Below are positions 6,805 through 11,278 of a stretch of DNA of 13,145 nucleotides, piece after piece. A program made the position numbers and the translations under genes. Source of the DNA: Candidatus Uhrbacteria bacterium (lineage in GTDB: Bacteria; Patescibacteriota; Patescibacteriia; UBA9934; UBA11717); NCBI GenBank assembly GCA_013203725.1, contig JABMPK010000041.1:1-13145 (forward strand), in the 5' to 3' direction. Below the pieces are notes generated by a model. The model was given only the letters and a program-made list of their open reading frames with translations, made no database searches and was not told the origin of the DNA. Positions within the stretch are counted from its first letter, which is position 1; each line of letters starts with the position of its first letter.

Positions 6805-6852
6805 CACAGGTGGCAGCCACGGTGGCAGCCACCTGTGTTCCCACCTGCGTTC
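6805..6852. repeat. REP-like double palindrome with tandem 12-mers between pyrD and csp
   Basis: GTGGCAGCCAC (6810-6820), a single G, then GTGGCAGCCAC (6822-6832) form the core of a 33-bp palindrome (6805-6837) with only one A-A mismatch pair. Two tandem 12-mers follow, CCACCTGTGTTC (6829-6840) and CCACCTGCGTTC (6841-6852). The 11-1-11 layout equals that of the element in truB although the sequence differs. A DnaA-box-like TTATACACA (6800-6808) overlaps its left end. Confidence 0.75.
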
Positions 6853-6881
6853 CTGCTAGAGTGTTCTAAAAATCGATAAAC

Positions 6882-6913
6882 AAAAAGCCATCCGTTTTAC
6901 CGGATGGCTTTTT
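6882..6913. terminator. Bidirectional terminator after the cold-shock gene
   Basis: AAAAAGCCATCCG (6882-6894) pairs perfectly with CGGATGGCTTTTT (6901-6913) around a 6-nt loop. It lies 8 bp downstream of the cold-shock stop on the minus strand and has a T run on both strands. Confidence 0.9.
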
Positions 6914-6921
6914 GAGAACGC

Positions 6922-7119
6922 TTACGCGCGCTGTACGTTTGTAGCACGTGGACCCTTATCTGAATCCTCGGTCTCAAAAGTAACTTCGTCACCTTCCTGT
7001 AGCTCGTCAAACATGACGTCTACTAGTGATGATGAGTGAAAGAAAAGGTCTTTCTCTTCACCTTCTACGGCGATGAATCCGAACCCTTTGTCTGTAAGTC
7101 TCTTAATAACTCCTGTCAT
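6922..7119 (-). CDS. Cold-shock domain protein
   Basis: A 65-aa single-domain cold-shock protein that binds single-stranded RNA or DNA as an RNA chaperone. It has RNP1 as KGFGFIAVE (residues 11-19) and RNP2 as DLFFHSSSL (24-32). The C-terminal GDEVTFETEDSDKGPRATNV closes the OB-fold barrel. Length and motifs are typical of CspA-family proteins. A TTGACA at 7233-7238 on the minus strand, with TACTCT 17 bp on, would give a 5' leader of about 85-90 nt. Long leaders are common for cold-shock genes and may sense temperature. A perfect hairpin terminator follows the gene. Confidence 0.95.
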   Translation of the reverse strand: MTGVIKRLTDKGFGFIAVEGEEKDLFFHSSSLVDVMFDELQEGDEVTFETEDSDKGPRATNVQRA

Positions 7120-7238
7120 ACTTATGTAAGTAATGAATAATCCGCAAATTCCGCATCTTGTTGGAAATTCTACGGAACTCCACTTTGAATACGCCTCTGC
7201 TTGCGCATTAGAGTACCTTATATACTGAAACTTGTCAA
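7120..7238 (-). promoter_or_regulatory. Cold-shock gene promoter and long 5' leader
   Basis: On the minus strand a perfect -35 TTGACA (7233-7238) is followed after 17 bp by a weak -10 TACTCT (7210-7215). The implied leader (about 7120-7204) contains repeated TCCGCA/TTCCG blocks with inverted TTCCG/CGGAA pairs that could fold. No strong Shine-Dalgarno is seen before the ATG. Confidence 0.4.
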
Positions 7239-7277
7239 TACCATCGTATACCCCTATTTTTAAAGGCTTAAATACCC

Positions 7278-7306
7278 TTTACAAACACAATATTCTGTGG
7301 CATAAT
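7278..7306 (+). promoter_or_regulatory. Promoter of tRNA-Gln
   Basis: TTTACA (7278-7283) and CATAAT (7301-7306) are separated by exactly 17 bp. Initiation near 7313 would leave a short 5' leader before the tRNA at 7320. Confidence 0.65.
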
Positions 7307-7319
7307 CTTCGCACAACAT

Positions 7320-7393
7320 TCGGGGATCGTCTAATGGTAGGACACCAGTTTTTGGTACTGGGAATCGGGGTTCGAGCCCCTGTCCCCGAACCA
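7320..7393 (+). tRNA. tRNA-Gln (anticodon UUG), CCA encoded
   Basis: The cloverleaf is complete. The acceptor TCGGGGA (7320-7326) pairs with TCCCCGA (7383-7389), with discriminator A and encoded CCA (7391-7393). The D-arm is GTCT/GGAC. The anticodon stem CCAGT/ACTGG encloses loop TTTTGGT, so bases 34-36 are TTG, reading CAA and CAG. The T-arm is CGGGG-TTCGAGC-CCCTG. The last 26 bases (7368-7393) recur at 8801-8826 with one mismatch, so the 3' end was used as an attachment site by an integrating element. The gene itself stays intact. Confidence 0.95.
7368..7393 (+). repeat. attL: 26-bp 3' end of tRNA-Gln
   Basis: The span from the T-stem through CCA is identical at 25 of 26 positions to 8801-8826. 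The only difference is in the T-loop (TTCGAGC here, TTCGATC in the copy). Confidence 0.9.
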
Positions 7394-7401
7394 AGGAAAG
7401 C

Positions 7402-7429
7402 CCGTCGCATTGCGGCGGTTTTTCTTTTG
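7402..7429 (+). terminator. tRNA-Gln terminator supplied by the element
   Basis: CCGTCGC (7402-7408) pairs with GCGGCGG (7412-7418) across an ATT loop, with one G-U pair, then TTTTTCTTTT. It starts 9 bp after the tRNA. Since it lies inside the element, it replaces the terminator now stranded after attR. Confidence 0.8.
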
Positions 7430-7449
7430 TTTAAAGGCTCATACGTCGA

Positions 7450-7806
7450 TTACCTTGATAGTAGTGCTGGAGTGGCCATTTTGCTTGTGTCCACATAGTG
7501 CCCAAAGTTCATGATTTCACCCTCTAGCGAAGCTACCGCAGAGCGTAAAGTTTGGGCTCCAACATGCGCGTATCTCTCTGTCATTAGGATCGTTGAATGA
7601 CCTAGCAGCTCTTGCACTGCACGCAATGGGATGCCCTTTGCAACGAGATTAGTCGCGAATGTGTGACGTAGCGTGTGCCATCCGATCTTCCTCACAACAG
7701 CGCGCTCGCATATACGTTCGATTGCACGATACGCAGTGTGCTTGGTAACTGGACTACTCTGAAGTCTGCCTTCATGTGGTTTTTTATTACGAAACCCAAA
7801 ACACCC
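7450..7806 (-). pseudogene. Truncated tyrosine recombinase/integrase (C-terminal half)
   Basis: The frame is open from 7806, just below double TGA stops at 7807-7812, to a TAA at 7450 and gives about 118 residues. It has the second half of a tyrosine-recombinase catalytic domain: HTLRHTFATNLVAKG (box II His and Arg), VQELLGHS (His) and MTERYAHV (nucleophile Tyr). Upstream residues NKKPHEGRLQSSPVTKHTAYRAIERICERAVVRKIGW are also integrase-like. This shows the gene once extended further than the GTG at 7693-7695 that a gene finder would choose. The catalytic Arg of box I and the N-terminal DNA-binding domain are missing. The break coincides with a repeat copy at 7794-7822, so an insertion or recombination truncated it. 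The 3' end encodes FGHYVDTS, repeated near attR. Confidence 0.85.
7483..7506. repeat. 24-bp direct repeat, copy 1 (integrase 3' end)
   Basis: The 20-mer GTGTCCACATAGTGCCCAAA at 7487-7506 recurs exactly at 8655-8674. With the four bases before it, 23 of 24 positions match. On the minus strand both copies read FGHYVDTS. The repeat has partial dyad symmetry around ATA. Confidence 0.8.
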
Positions 7807-7822
7807 TCATCACCTCCCGTGG
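7794..7822. repeat. 29-bp direct repeat, copy 1
   Basis: It starts ACCCAAAACACCC and ends CACCTCCCGTGG; only the 4-base block between them (TCAT here, CTCT in the copy at 8561-8589) differs. It lies exactly where the integrase frame breaks. With copy 2 it brackets the cargo operon. Confidence 0.75.
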
Positions 7823-7859
7823 ACTTGTGCCCAAAAAATGAACCAGGTTGCTTGTATAA

Positions 7860-7930
7860 AACAAAACGGCACACCCGATAGATCGACAGGTCGACCTCAC
7901 AGGTGTGAGCCGTCTGTCGCACGGATGTGC
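7860..7930 (-). terminator. Nested 62-nt hairpin ending the cargo operon
   Basis: There are three stacked stems: GCACACCCG (7869-7877) with CGGATGTGC (7922-7930), 8 of 9 pairs; CGACAG (7884-7889) with CTGTCG (7914-7919); and CTCACA (7896-7901) with TGTGAG (7904-7909). On the minus strand the hairpin is followed by CGTTTTGTTTTA. It begins 9 bp after the last cargo gene. It could be a terminator or a structured RNA or DNA site. Confidence 0.55.
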
Positions 7931-7939
7931 AGGAGCCTC

Positions 7940-8179
7940 CTAGTTGATGAATTCTGCGAAGTAGTCGCGGTAGGTGTTCAGGAACGCGGCGTCACGGCTC
8001 CCGAGGAACTCCATGAGGATGGCGCAGGCGCGAATCTTCATGGCCAGTTCGCTGTCTGTTGGGGCACCCTGCTCAGCGAGCAGACGCTCCATTTCGTCAT
8101 CGATGACCTTCCGAAGTGCCTCCCTCTCTTCGGGCAACCACTGGTCAGTCACGTCGACCTTCTTGATCGCATTCGGCAT
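7940..8179 (-). CDS. Small cargo protein of unknown function (79 aa)
   Basis: This is the second gene of the element's two-gene operon, starting 2 bp after the stop of the 89-aa gene, with GAAGGTGG about 8 nt before its ATG as ribosome-binding site. The protein looks helical and acidic: VTDQWLPEEREALRKVIDDE leads into a heptad-like ERLLAEQ segment, then SELAMKIRACAILMEFLG, and it ends in aromatic NTYRDYFAEFIN. No signal peptide, membrane segment or cysteine pair is visible. I do not recognise a family. Size and coupling would suit half of a toxin-antitoxin or immunity pair, but nothing in the sequence proves this. The real ribosome-binding site differs from the leaderless host genes and fits foreign origin. 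Confidence 0.65.
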   Translation of the reverse strand: MPNAIKKVDVTDQWLPEEREALRKVIDDEMERLLAEQGAPTDSELAMKIRACAILMEFLGSRDAAFLNTYRDYFAEFIN

Positions 8180-8181
8180 GC

Positions 8182-8451
8182 CTAGGCCACCTTCTCGACG
8201 AACTGGTTGACGGCATCCTCACCCGAGTCGGCACCGATCACGGCCACGAGGTCCGCTCCACTCTGTGCTGGTTCGATCCAGACGTTCCAGTGATTCGTGT
8301 TGTAGGGGTTTGAGATGTAAACCACAACCTCACCGAAGCGAGGAATGGTTGCATCCGCGCAGAAGCACGAGATGTGCACATCAGTCGCATCGCGGGCGTT
8401 GCTGATCTGGAAATGCAAGCCGAGGCTCGCCTTGAAAGCTTCAAGGTCCAT
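8182..8451 (-). CDS. Small cargo protein of unknown function (89 aa)
   Basis: This is the first gene of the cargo operon. GGAG lies 11 nt upstream of the ATG and a promoter-like TTGACA-18-TACAAG lies further up. The sequence alternates short hydrophobic strands (DVHISCFCADATI, GEVVVYISNP, WNVWIEP, ADLVAVIGA) and closes with a helix, SGEDAVNQFVEKVA. This suggests a compact alpha/beta or beta-rich fold. There are two cysteines in CFC and no membrane or secretion signal. No family recognised. The 2-bp spacing to the next gene implies the two products are made together and probably work together. Stop is TAG, as for its partner. Confidence 0.65.
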   Translation of the reverse strand: MDLEAFKASLGLHFQISNARDATDVHISCFCADATIPRFGEVVVYISNPYNTNHWNVWIEPAQSGADLVAVIGADSGEDAVNQFVEKVA

Positions 8452-8531
8452 CTTGATTTCTACTCCTACCCTCAGTCCTTTGTAGAGGACGTTGTTGGGT
8501 TATTGTGTATTTACACCGAAGTGTTGGTTAG

Positions 8532-8561
8532 CTTGTACCACAAAAACCCCCTCTTTGTCAA
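8532..8561 (-). promoter_or_regulatory. Probable promoter of the cargo operon
   Basis: On the minus strand, TTGACA (8556-8561) and TACAAG (8532-8537) are 18 bp apart. This gives a leader of roughly 75 nt before the 89-aa gene. The -35 box shares its last base pair with repeat copy 2, so the repeat and promoter may have moved together. Confidence 0.4.
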
Positions 8562-8589
8562 CCCAAAACACCCCTCTCACCTCCCGTGG
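8561..8589. repeat. 29-bp direct repeat, copy 2
   Basis: It matches 7794-7822 except for a 4-base block. Homology resumes after a 28-bp palindromic insertion with ACTTG at 8618-8622, as in copy 1 (7823-7827). GTGG occurs on both sides of the insertion (8586-8589 and 8614-8617). Confidence 0.75.
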
Positions 8590-8613
8590 CACGTCGCTCG
8601 CGAGTGACGTGCC
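8588..8613. repeat. 26-bp palindrome inserted in repeat copy 2
   Basis: GGCACGTCGCTCG (8588-8600) pairs with CGAGTGACGTGCC (8601-8613) at all but one position, which can form G-U in RNA. It is absent from repeat copy 1. Flanking GTGG copies suggest insertion with a 4-bp target duplication, or slippage. Confidence 0.7.
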
Positions 8614-8650
8614 GTGGACTTGCCGTGCCATGGCCGAAGCCTCGGCGAAG

Positions 8651-8674
8651 GCTGGTGTCCACATAGTGCCCAAA
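8651..8674. repeat. 24-bp direct repeat, copy 2
   Basis: 23/24 match to 7483-7506 at the integrase 3' end. Flanking sequence differs on both sides, so only the short block is shared. A minus-strand frame around it (8830-8558) reads FGHYVDTS but otherwise has no recognisable protein content. Confidence 0.75.
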
Positions 8675-8800
8675 AAGTGAGTAAGGGTGCTTAGTGCTGG
8701 GTCTCAGCGTGAAGAATGGAAATCGCCTTTTATGCAGTGTTTGCAATACAATGTCTGCTATTTGGCCAATGTCAGCCTGAATCACAGAATCCATACGATA

Positions 8801-8826
8801 GGGTTCGATCCCCTGTCCCCGAACCA
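8801..8826 (+). repeat. attR: partial tRNA-Gln 3' end
   Basis: GGGTTCGATCCCCTGTCCCC plus GAACCA repeats the tRNA-Gln T-arm-to-CCA segment at 25 of 26 bases. No acceptor 5' half, D-arm or anticodon arm precedes it, so it is not a functional tRNA. Confidence 0.9.
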
Positions 8827-8833
8827 ACAAAAT

Positions 8834-8860
8834 GCATCAGTGAAAACTGGTGCTTTTTGT
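8834..8860 (+). terminator. Original tRNA-Gln terminator, now after attR
   Basis: GCATCAGT (8834-8841) pairs with ACTGGTGC (8846-8853) around a GAAA tetraloop, followed by TTTTTGTTTG. Its distance from CCA (7 bp) mirrors that of the element's own terminator from the intact tRNA (8 bp). Confidence 0.8.
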
Positions 8861-8883
8861 TTGTCACATGAGAGCCATATAAC

Positions 8884-8892
8884 TGATACAAT
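8884..8892 (+). promoter_or_regulatory. Extended -10 promoter of the second HAD gene
   Basis: TGATACAAT (TGn plus TACAAT at 8887-8892) ends 8 nt before the ATG at 8901. TTGTCA at 8861-8866 is a possible -35 but is 20 bp away. No Shine-Dalgarno is present, so the transcript should start at or next to the ATG. Confidence 0.5.
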
Positions 8893-8900
8893 ATGATTGT

Positions 8901-9539
8901 ATGAAAATAAAGCATGTTTGGTTTGATCTTGAGGGCACATTAACTGTACGTTCAGAGGAATTCAATAAAGCGCACGATTCTCTGAGGTACTCCGCCTACG
9001 CGTCGGCAACAAAACAGGAAGTAAGCAACGATCTCCAAGTTGAGTATGAGACTCTATATAGCCAGTACGGCAGCAACTCCGCTACATTTAGATCTCTTGG
9101 CTTACCATCCGACTATTGGCAAAATCAGTTCGCCGCGTTAGATGTAGAGAAATACTACAGACCCGTACCGGAGATTACCGAAACATTGGATCAGTTACGG
9201 GGCGTTGTGCCAATTTCAATGTTCACTAATTTAAAGCACGACGAGATAGATCGTATTTTAGAGATTATTGGCATAAACAAGGAGTGGTTTACTAGTATTA
9301 TATCGGGCGATGATGTTCTGGAACGGAAACCGTCACTAAACGGCTTCAAGAAAATGGTCGAAGTTTGCAACCTCGAGCCTCAGCAGCTCATGTATGTTGG
9401 AGATCGAATTAAAGTAGATATCCTTCCAGCAAGAGAGCTTGGCATTAAAACATATCTTGTATTTAGCGAGTCAGATCAAGCTGACTTTTCATCAATGCAC
9501 TTTAAGGATATCTTGACGCTATTCGTGGATCCAAAATAG
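8901..9539 (+). CDS. HAD-superfamily hydrolase with DxE motif I
   Basis: A 212-aa HAD-fold protein with motif I WFDLEGTL: nucleophile D9, but Glu at position 11 where phosphatases have Asp. Residues 16-90 form a helical cap. Motif II is SMFTN (T109), motif III is ERKPSLNGF (K143), and motif IV is YVGDRIKVDILPA (D168, D173). The closest resemblance is to the subfamily of phosphoglycolate phosphatase, beta-phosphoglucomutase and haloacid dehalogenase. The conservative D-to-E change leaves hydrolysis possible but with altered geometry; the substrate is unknown. The gene is monocistronic, with its own extended -10 promoter and a strong terminator. It lies just outside the integrated element and looks like host sequence. 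Confidence 0.8.
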   Translation: MKIKHVWFDLEGTLTVRSEEFNKAHDSLRYSAYASATKQEVSNDLQVEYETLYSQYGSNSATFRSLGLPSDYWQNQFAALDVEKYYRPVPEITETLDQLRGVVPISMFTNLKHDEIDRILEIIGINKEWFTSIISGDDVLERKPSLNGFKKMVEVCNLEPQQLMYVGDRIKVDILPARELGIKTYLVFSESDQADFSSMHFKDILTLFVDPK

Positions 9540-9569
9540 CTAATAACAAAACGCCCTTATTCCCAAACA

Positions 9570-9599
9570 AAAAAACCGCCACAATCATGGCGGTTTTTT
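9570..9599. terminator. Bidirectional terminator between HAD gene and the ftsEX operon end
   Basis: CCGCCA (9576-9581) pairs with TGGCGG (9588-9593) around a 6-nt loop, with six A before and six T after. It can therefore stop transcription from both convergent units. Confidence 0.88.
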
Positions 9600-9604
9600 A
9601 CTAT

Positions 9605-10507
9605 CTAACTCCCCATCCGCAACATCGAAATAAACATCCCTTCATGCGACTCTGACGGCAGTATGTAACAGCCCCCTGGCACTCGATGATCTAGTAACGG
9701 TGGCGCGATCTCCTCAAGGTGTAGCTCTGTAAACTCTTCTAGCAGCCAAGCTATCATGCTCTCGTTCTCCTCAGGAGCGAGCGTACAAGTCGAATACACG
9801 ATGCGTCCGCCTGGCTTTAAGCAAGGGATCGCTGCTGTCATGAGCTCGCGTTGTAACTTCACATTTTTTTCAATGTTGACCTCTGACCAATACCCGTAGC
9901 TCCGCTCATACGCCAGGTTCATCCGACCCTCCGCAGAACACGGAACGTCGGCCAGGATCGCGTCGAACTTTCCTTTGTACCGTGTGCACAGCTTGATCGC
10001 GTCACCTTTCATAGCTTCTACGACGTCGGCGCCTTGTTTATCGATCGTAAACTTTAATTTACCAAAACGTATCTGATTCTGCTCCATGGCAACGAGCTTC
10101 CCCGTCTGCTCCATCATCGCTGCCATCTGACTCGTCTTGCTCCCAGGCGCCGCGCATAAGTCTAACACGTGCTCACCAGCCCCAGGACTCAACACTAGCG
10201 GCGGAACCATGGACGATAATCCTTGCACGTAAATTTTACCGTCCTTGCAAATCGGCAACTTCAACAAGTCTTCGCTAGACATACGCTTTATAATGAAGGC
10301 GTGAGGAACAGTGTCTGACTGTTCATATGCAATTTTATTCTCAACCAAAAATTCAACAATCTCTTCATTCGTCGATTTGGTTGTATTGACTCGAAAGGTA
10401 GGCAAACGACGTGCCCTGAATCCTTTCATGATCTTGTCGTACCCATCAGGCCCAAACTGGCTTTGTAGCCTATCTGTAAATTGACTCGATAGCGGTTTAT
10501 TTGCCAT
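9605..10507 (-). CDS. NOL1/NOP2/Sun (RsmB/RsmF-type) RNA cytosine-C5 methyltransferase
   Basis: A 300-aa SAM-dependent enzyme that makes m5C in RNA, most likely 16S rRNA by family precedent. The SAM site is LDLCAAPGSKTSQMA (residues 115-129). The two family cysteines are both present: C190 in ADVPCSAEG, which releases product, and C241 in YSTCTLAPEENE, the nucleophile. The lead-in GKIYVQGLSSMVPPLVLSP is the usual segment before motif I. The NusB-like RNA-binding domain of full RsmB is missing, so it is closer in layout to the short forms; I give no symbol because the target base is not readable. It is the last gene of the leftward operon, 9 bp after the permease. Confidence 0.9.
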   Translation of the reverse strand: MANKPLSSQFTDRLQSQFGPDGYDKIMKGFRARRLPTFRVNTTKSTNEEIVEFLVENKIAYEQSDTVPHAFIIKRMSSEDLLKLPICKDGKIYVQGLSSMVPPLVLSPGAGEHVLDLCAAPGSKTSQMAAMMEQTGKLVAMEQNQIRFGKLKFTIDKQGADVVEAMKGDAIKLCTRYKGKFDAILADVPCSAEGRMNLAYERSYGYWSEVNIEKNVKLQRELMTAAIPCLKPGGRIVYSTCTLAPEENESMIAWLLEEFTELHLEEIAPPLLDHRVPGGCYILPSESHEGMFISMLRMGS

Positions 10508-10516
10508 ATTATCTTA

Positions 10517-11278
10517 CTAGTTTCGAATCCTCCAACCTGTCTTGAATATTCTCCAAACAATTCCTCCAAGAACCAAGATCATTCCGATAATCAAAATTAG
10601 ACCAATAGATCTGTTCGATTCCGATATTCCTATCATAGAATACCTTAATCCATCAATAAAGTAGAAAAGTGGGTTTGAGAAAGTTATGAACTTGAGTTTG
10701 TCTGGGAGCATCTCTACAGAATAGAAAACTCCACCCAAGAAACTCAGTGGCATTATCACGTATGTGTTGAGAACATTAAGATGCTCGAATCCTTTAGCCC
10801 ACAGCCCAACGATTATTCCAATCAGTGCGAATATTGTCGCCACCGACACGATGTAGAAGACCAACCAGAATGGGTGCACTATAGCTGCAGCTCCGAATAA
10901 TAATGCAATCACATATATTCCAAGCCCAACGAGCAGGGCCCGCACAACGGCTGCAACAACGTGGCCTACCAACATCTCGAAGTACGAGAGTGGAGACACT
11001 AGGACCTCTTCAATGTTGCGCGCAAATCTCTGAAAGTATATTCCAAACGACGTATGAGAGAACCCGGCCGTTATAATGTTCATCATCAAGATTCCAGGAA
11101 GAACAAACTCTAAGTAGCTCACACCTGCAATCAGGTCTATGCTTTTTCCAATAACAAACCCGAAGATGAAAATGTATAGCAATGCAGAAACCCACGGCGA
11201 CACCAATGACTGGGTAGCCACACGGAAGACCCGTTCAATGTCTCTTCGTACTAATGTATATAGTCCTACCCAGTTCAT
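10517..11278 (-). CDS. ABC-2 type exporter permease
   Basis: A 253-aa membrane protein with six hydrophobic segments in the ABC-2 layout: ALLYIFIFGFVIG near residue 32, LPGILMMNIITAGF near 60, then paired helices around residues 105-165 (VGHVVAAVVRALLVGLGIYV, FYIVSVATIFALIGIIVGLW), a segment near 175-187 (PLSFLGGVFYSVEMLP) and a C-terminal one (GLILIIGMILVLGGIVW). The motif PLSFLGGVFYSVEMLPDKLK before the last loop is typical of the DrrB/NodJ/YadH group. It forms the channel for the ATPase encoded just upstream; the exported substrate is unknown. Its ATG overlaps the ATPase stop as ATGA, so the two subunits are coupled. Confidence 0.88.
   Translation of the reverse strand: MNWVGLYTLVRRDIERVFRVATQSLVSPWVSALLYIFIFGFVIGKSIDLIAGVSYLEFVLPGILMMNIITAGFSHTSFGIYFQRFARNIEEVLVSPLSYFEMLVGHVVAAVVRALLVGLGIYVIALLFGAAAIVHPFWLVFYIVSVATIFALIGIIVGLWAKGFEHLNVLNTYVIMPLSFLGGVFYSVEMLPDKLKFITFSNPLFYFIDGLRYSMIGISESNRSIGLILIIGMILVLGGIVWRIFKTGWRIRN

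Larger units (their letters stand above)
7394..8826. mobile_element. Remnant 1.43-kb integrative element in tRNA-Gln
   Basis: The element lies between the tRNA 3' end (attL, 7368-7393) and its 25/26 copy at 8801-8826 (attR). It contains a truncated tyrosine recombinase next to attL, with its 3' end facing the tRNA, a two-gene cargo operon, and repeats and hairpins. The cargo looks more G+C-rich than the flanking genes. Integration into a tRNA 3' end by a tyrosine recombinase is well established in bacteria and archaea. The recombinase lacks its N-terminal half, so the element is probably no longer self-mobile. Confidence 0.85.

Noticed and set aside
7692..7922. 76-aa minus-strand ORF upstream of the integrase fragment
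   Set aside because: It is in a different frame from the integrase and crosses the 29-bp repeat and the large hairpin. The integrase-like residues upstream lie in the other frame (7806-7693).
7838..8185. 115-aa plus-strand ORF over the cargo
   Set aside because: It is the antisense shadow of the 79-aa cargo gene, which has a ribosome-binding site and an operon partner.
8801..8826. Second tRNA gene
   Set aside because: Only the T-arm to CCA is present; there is no anticodon arm or 5' acceptor strand.
7394..8826. CRISPR array or integron attC array
   Set aside because: Repeats occur only twice each with very different spacings. There are no regular spacers and no series of cassettes.
8558..8830. 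90-aa minus-strand protein running from attR to repeat copy 2
   Set aside because: It crosses the tRNA fragment, the 24-bp repeat, a palindrome and the 29-bp repeat. Its only recognisable text is the repeat-encoded FGHYVDTS.
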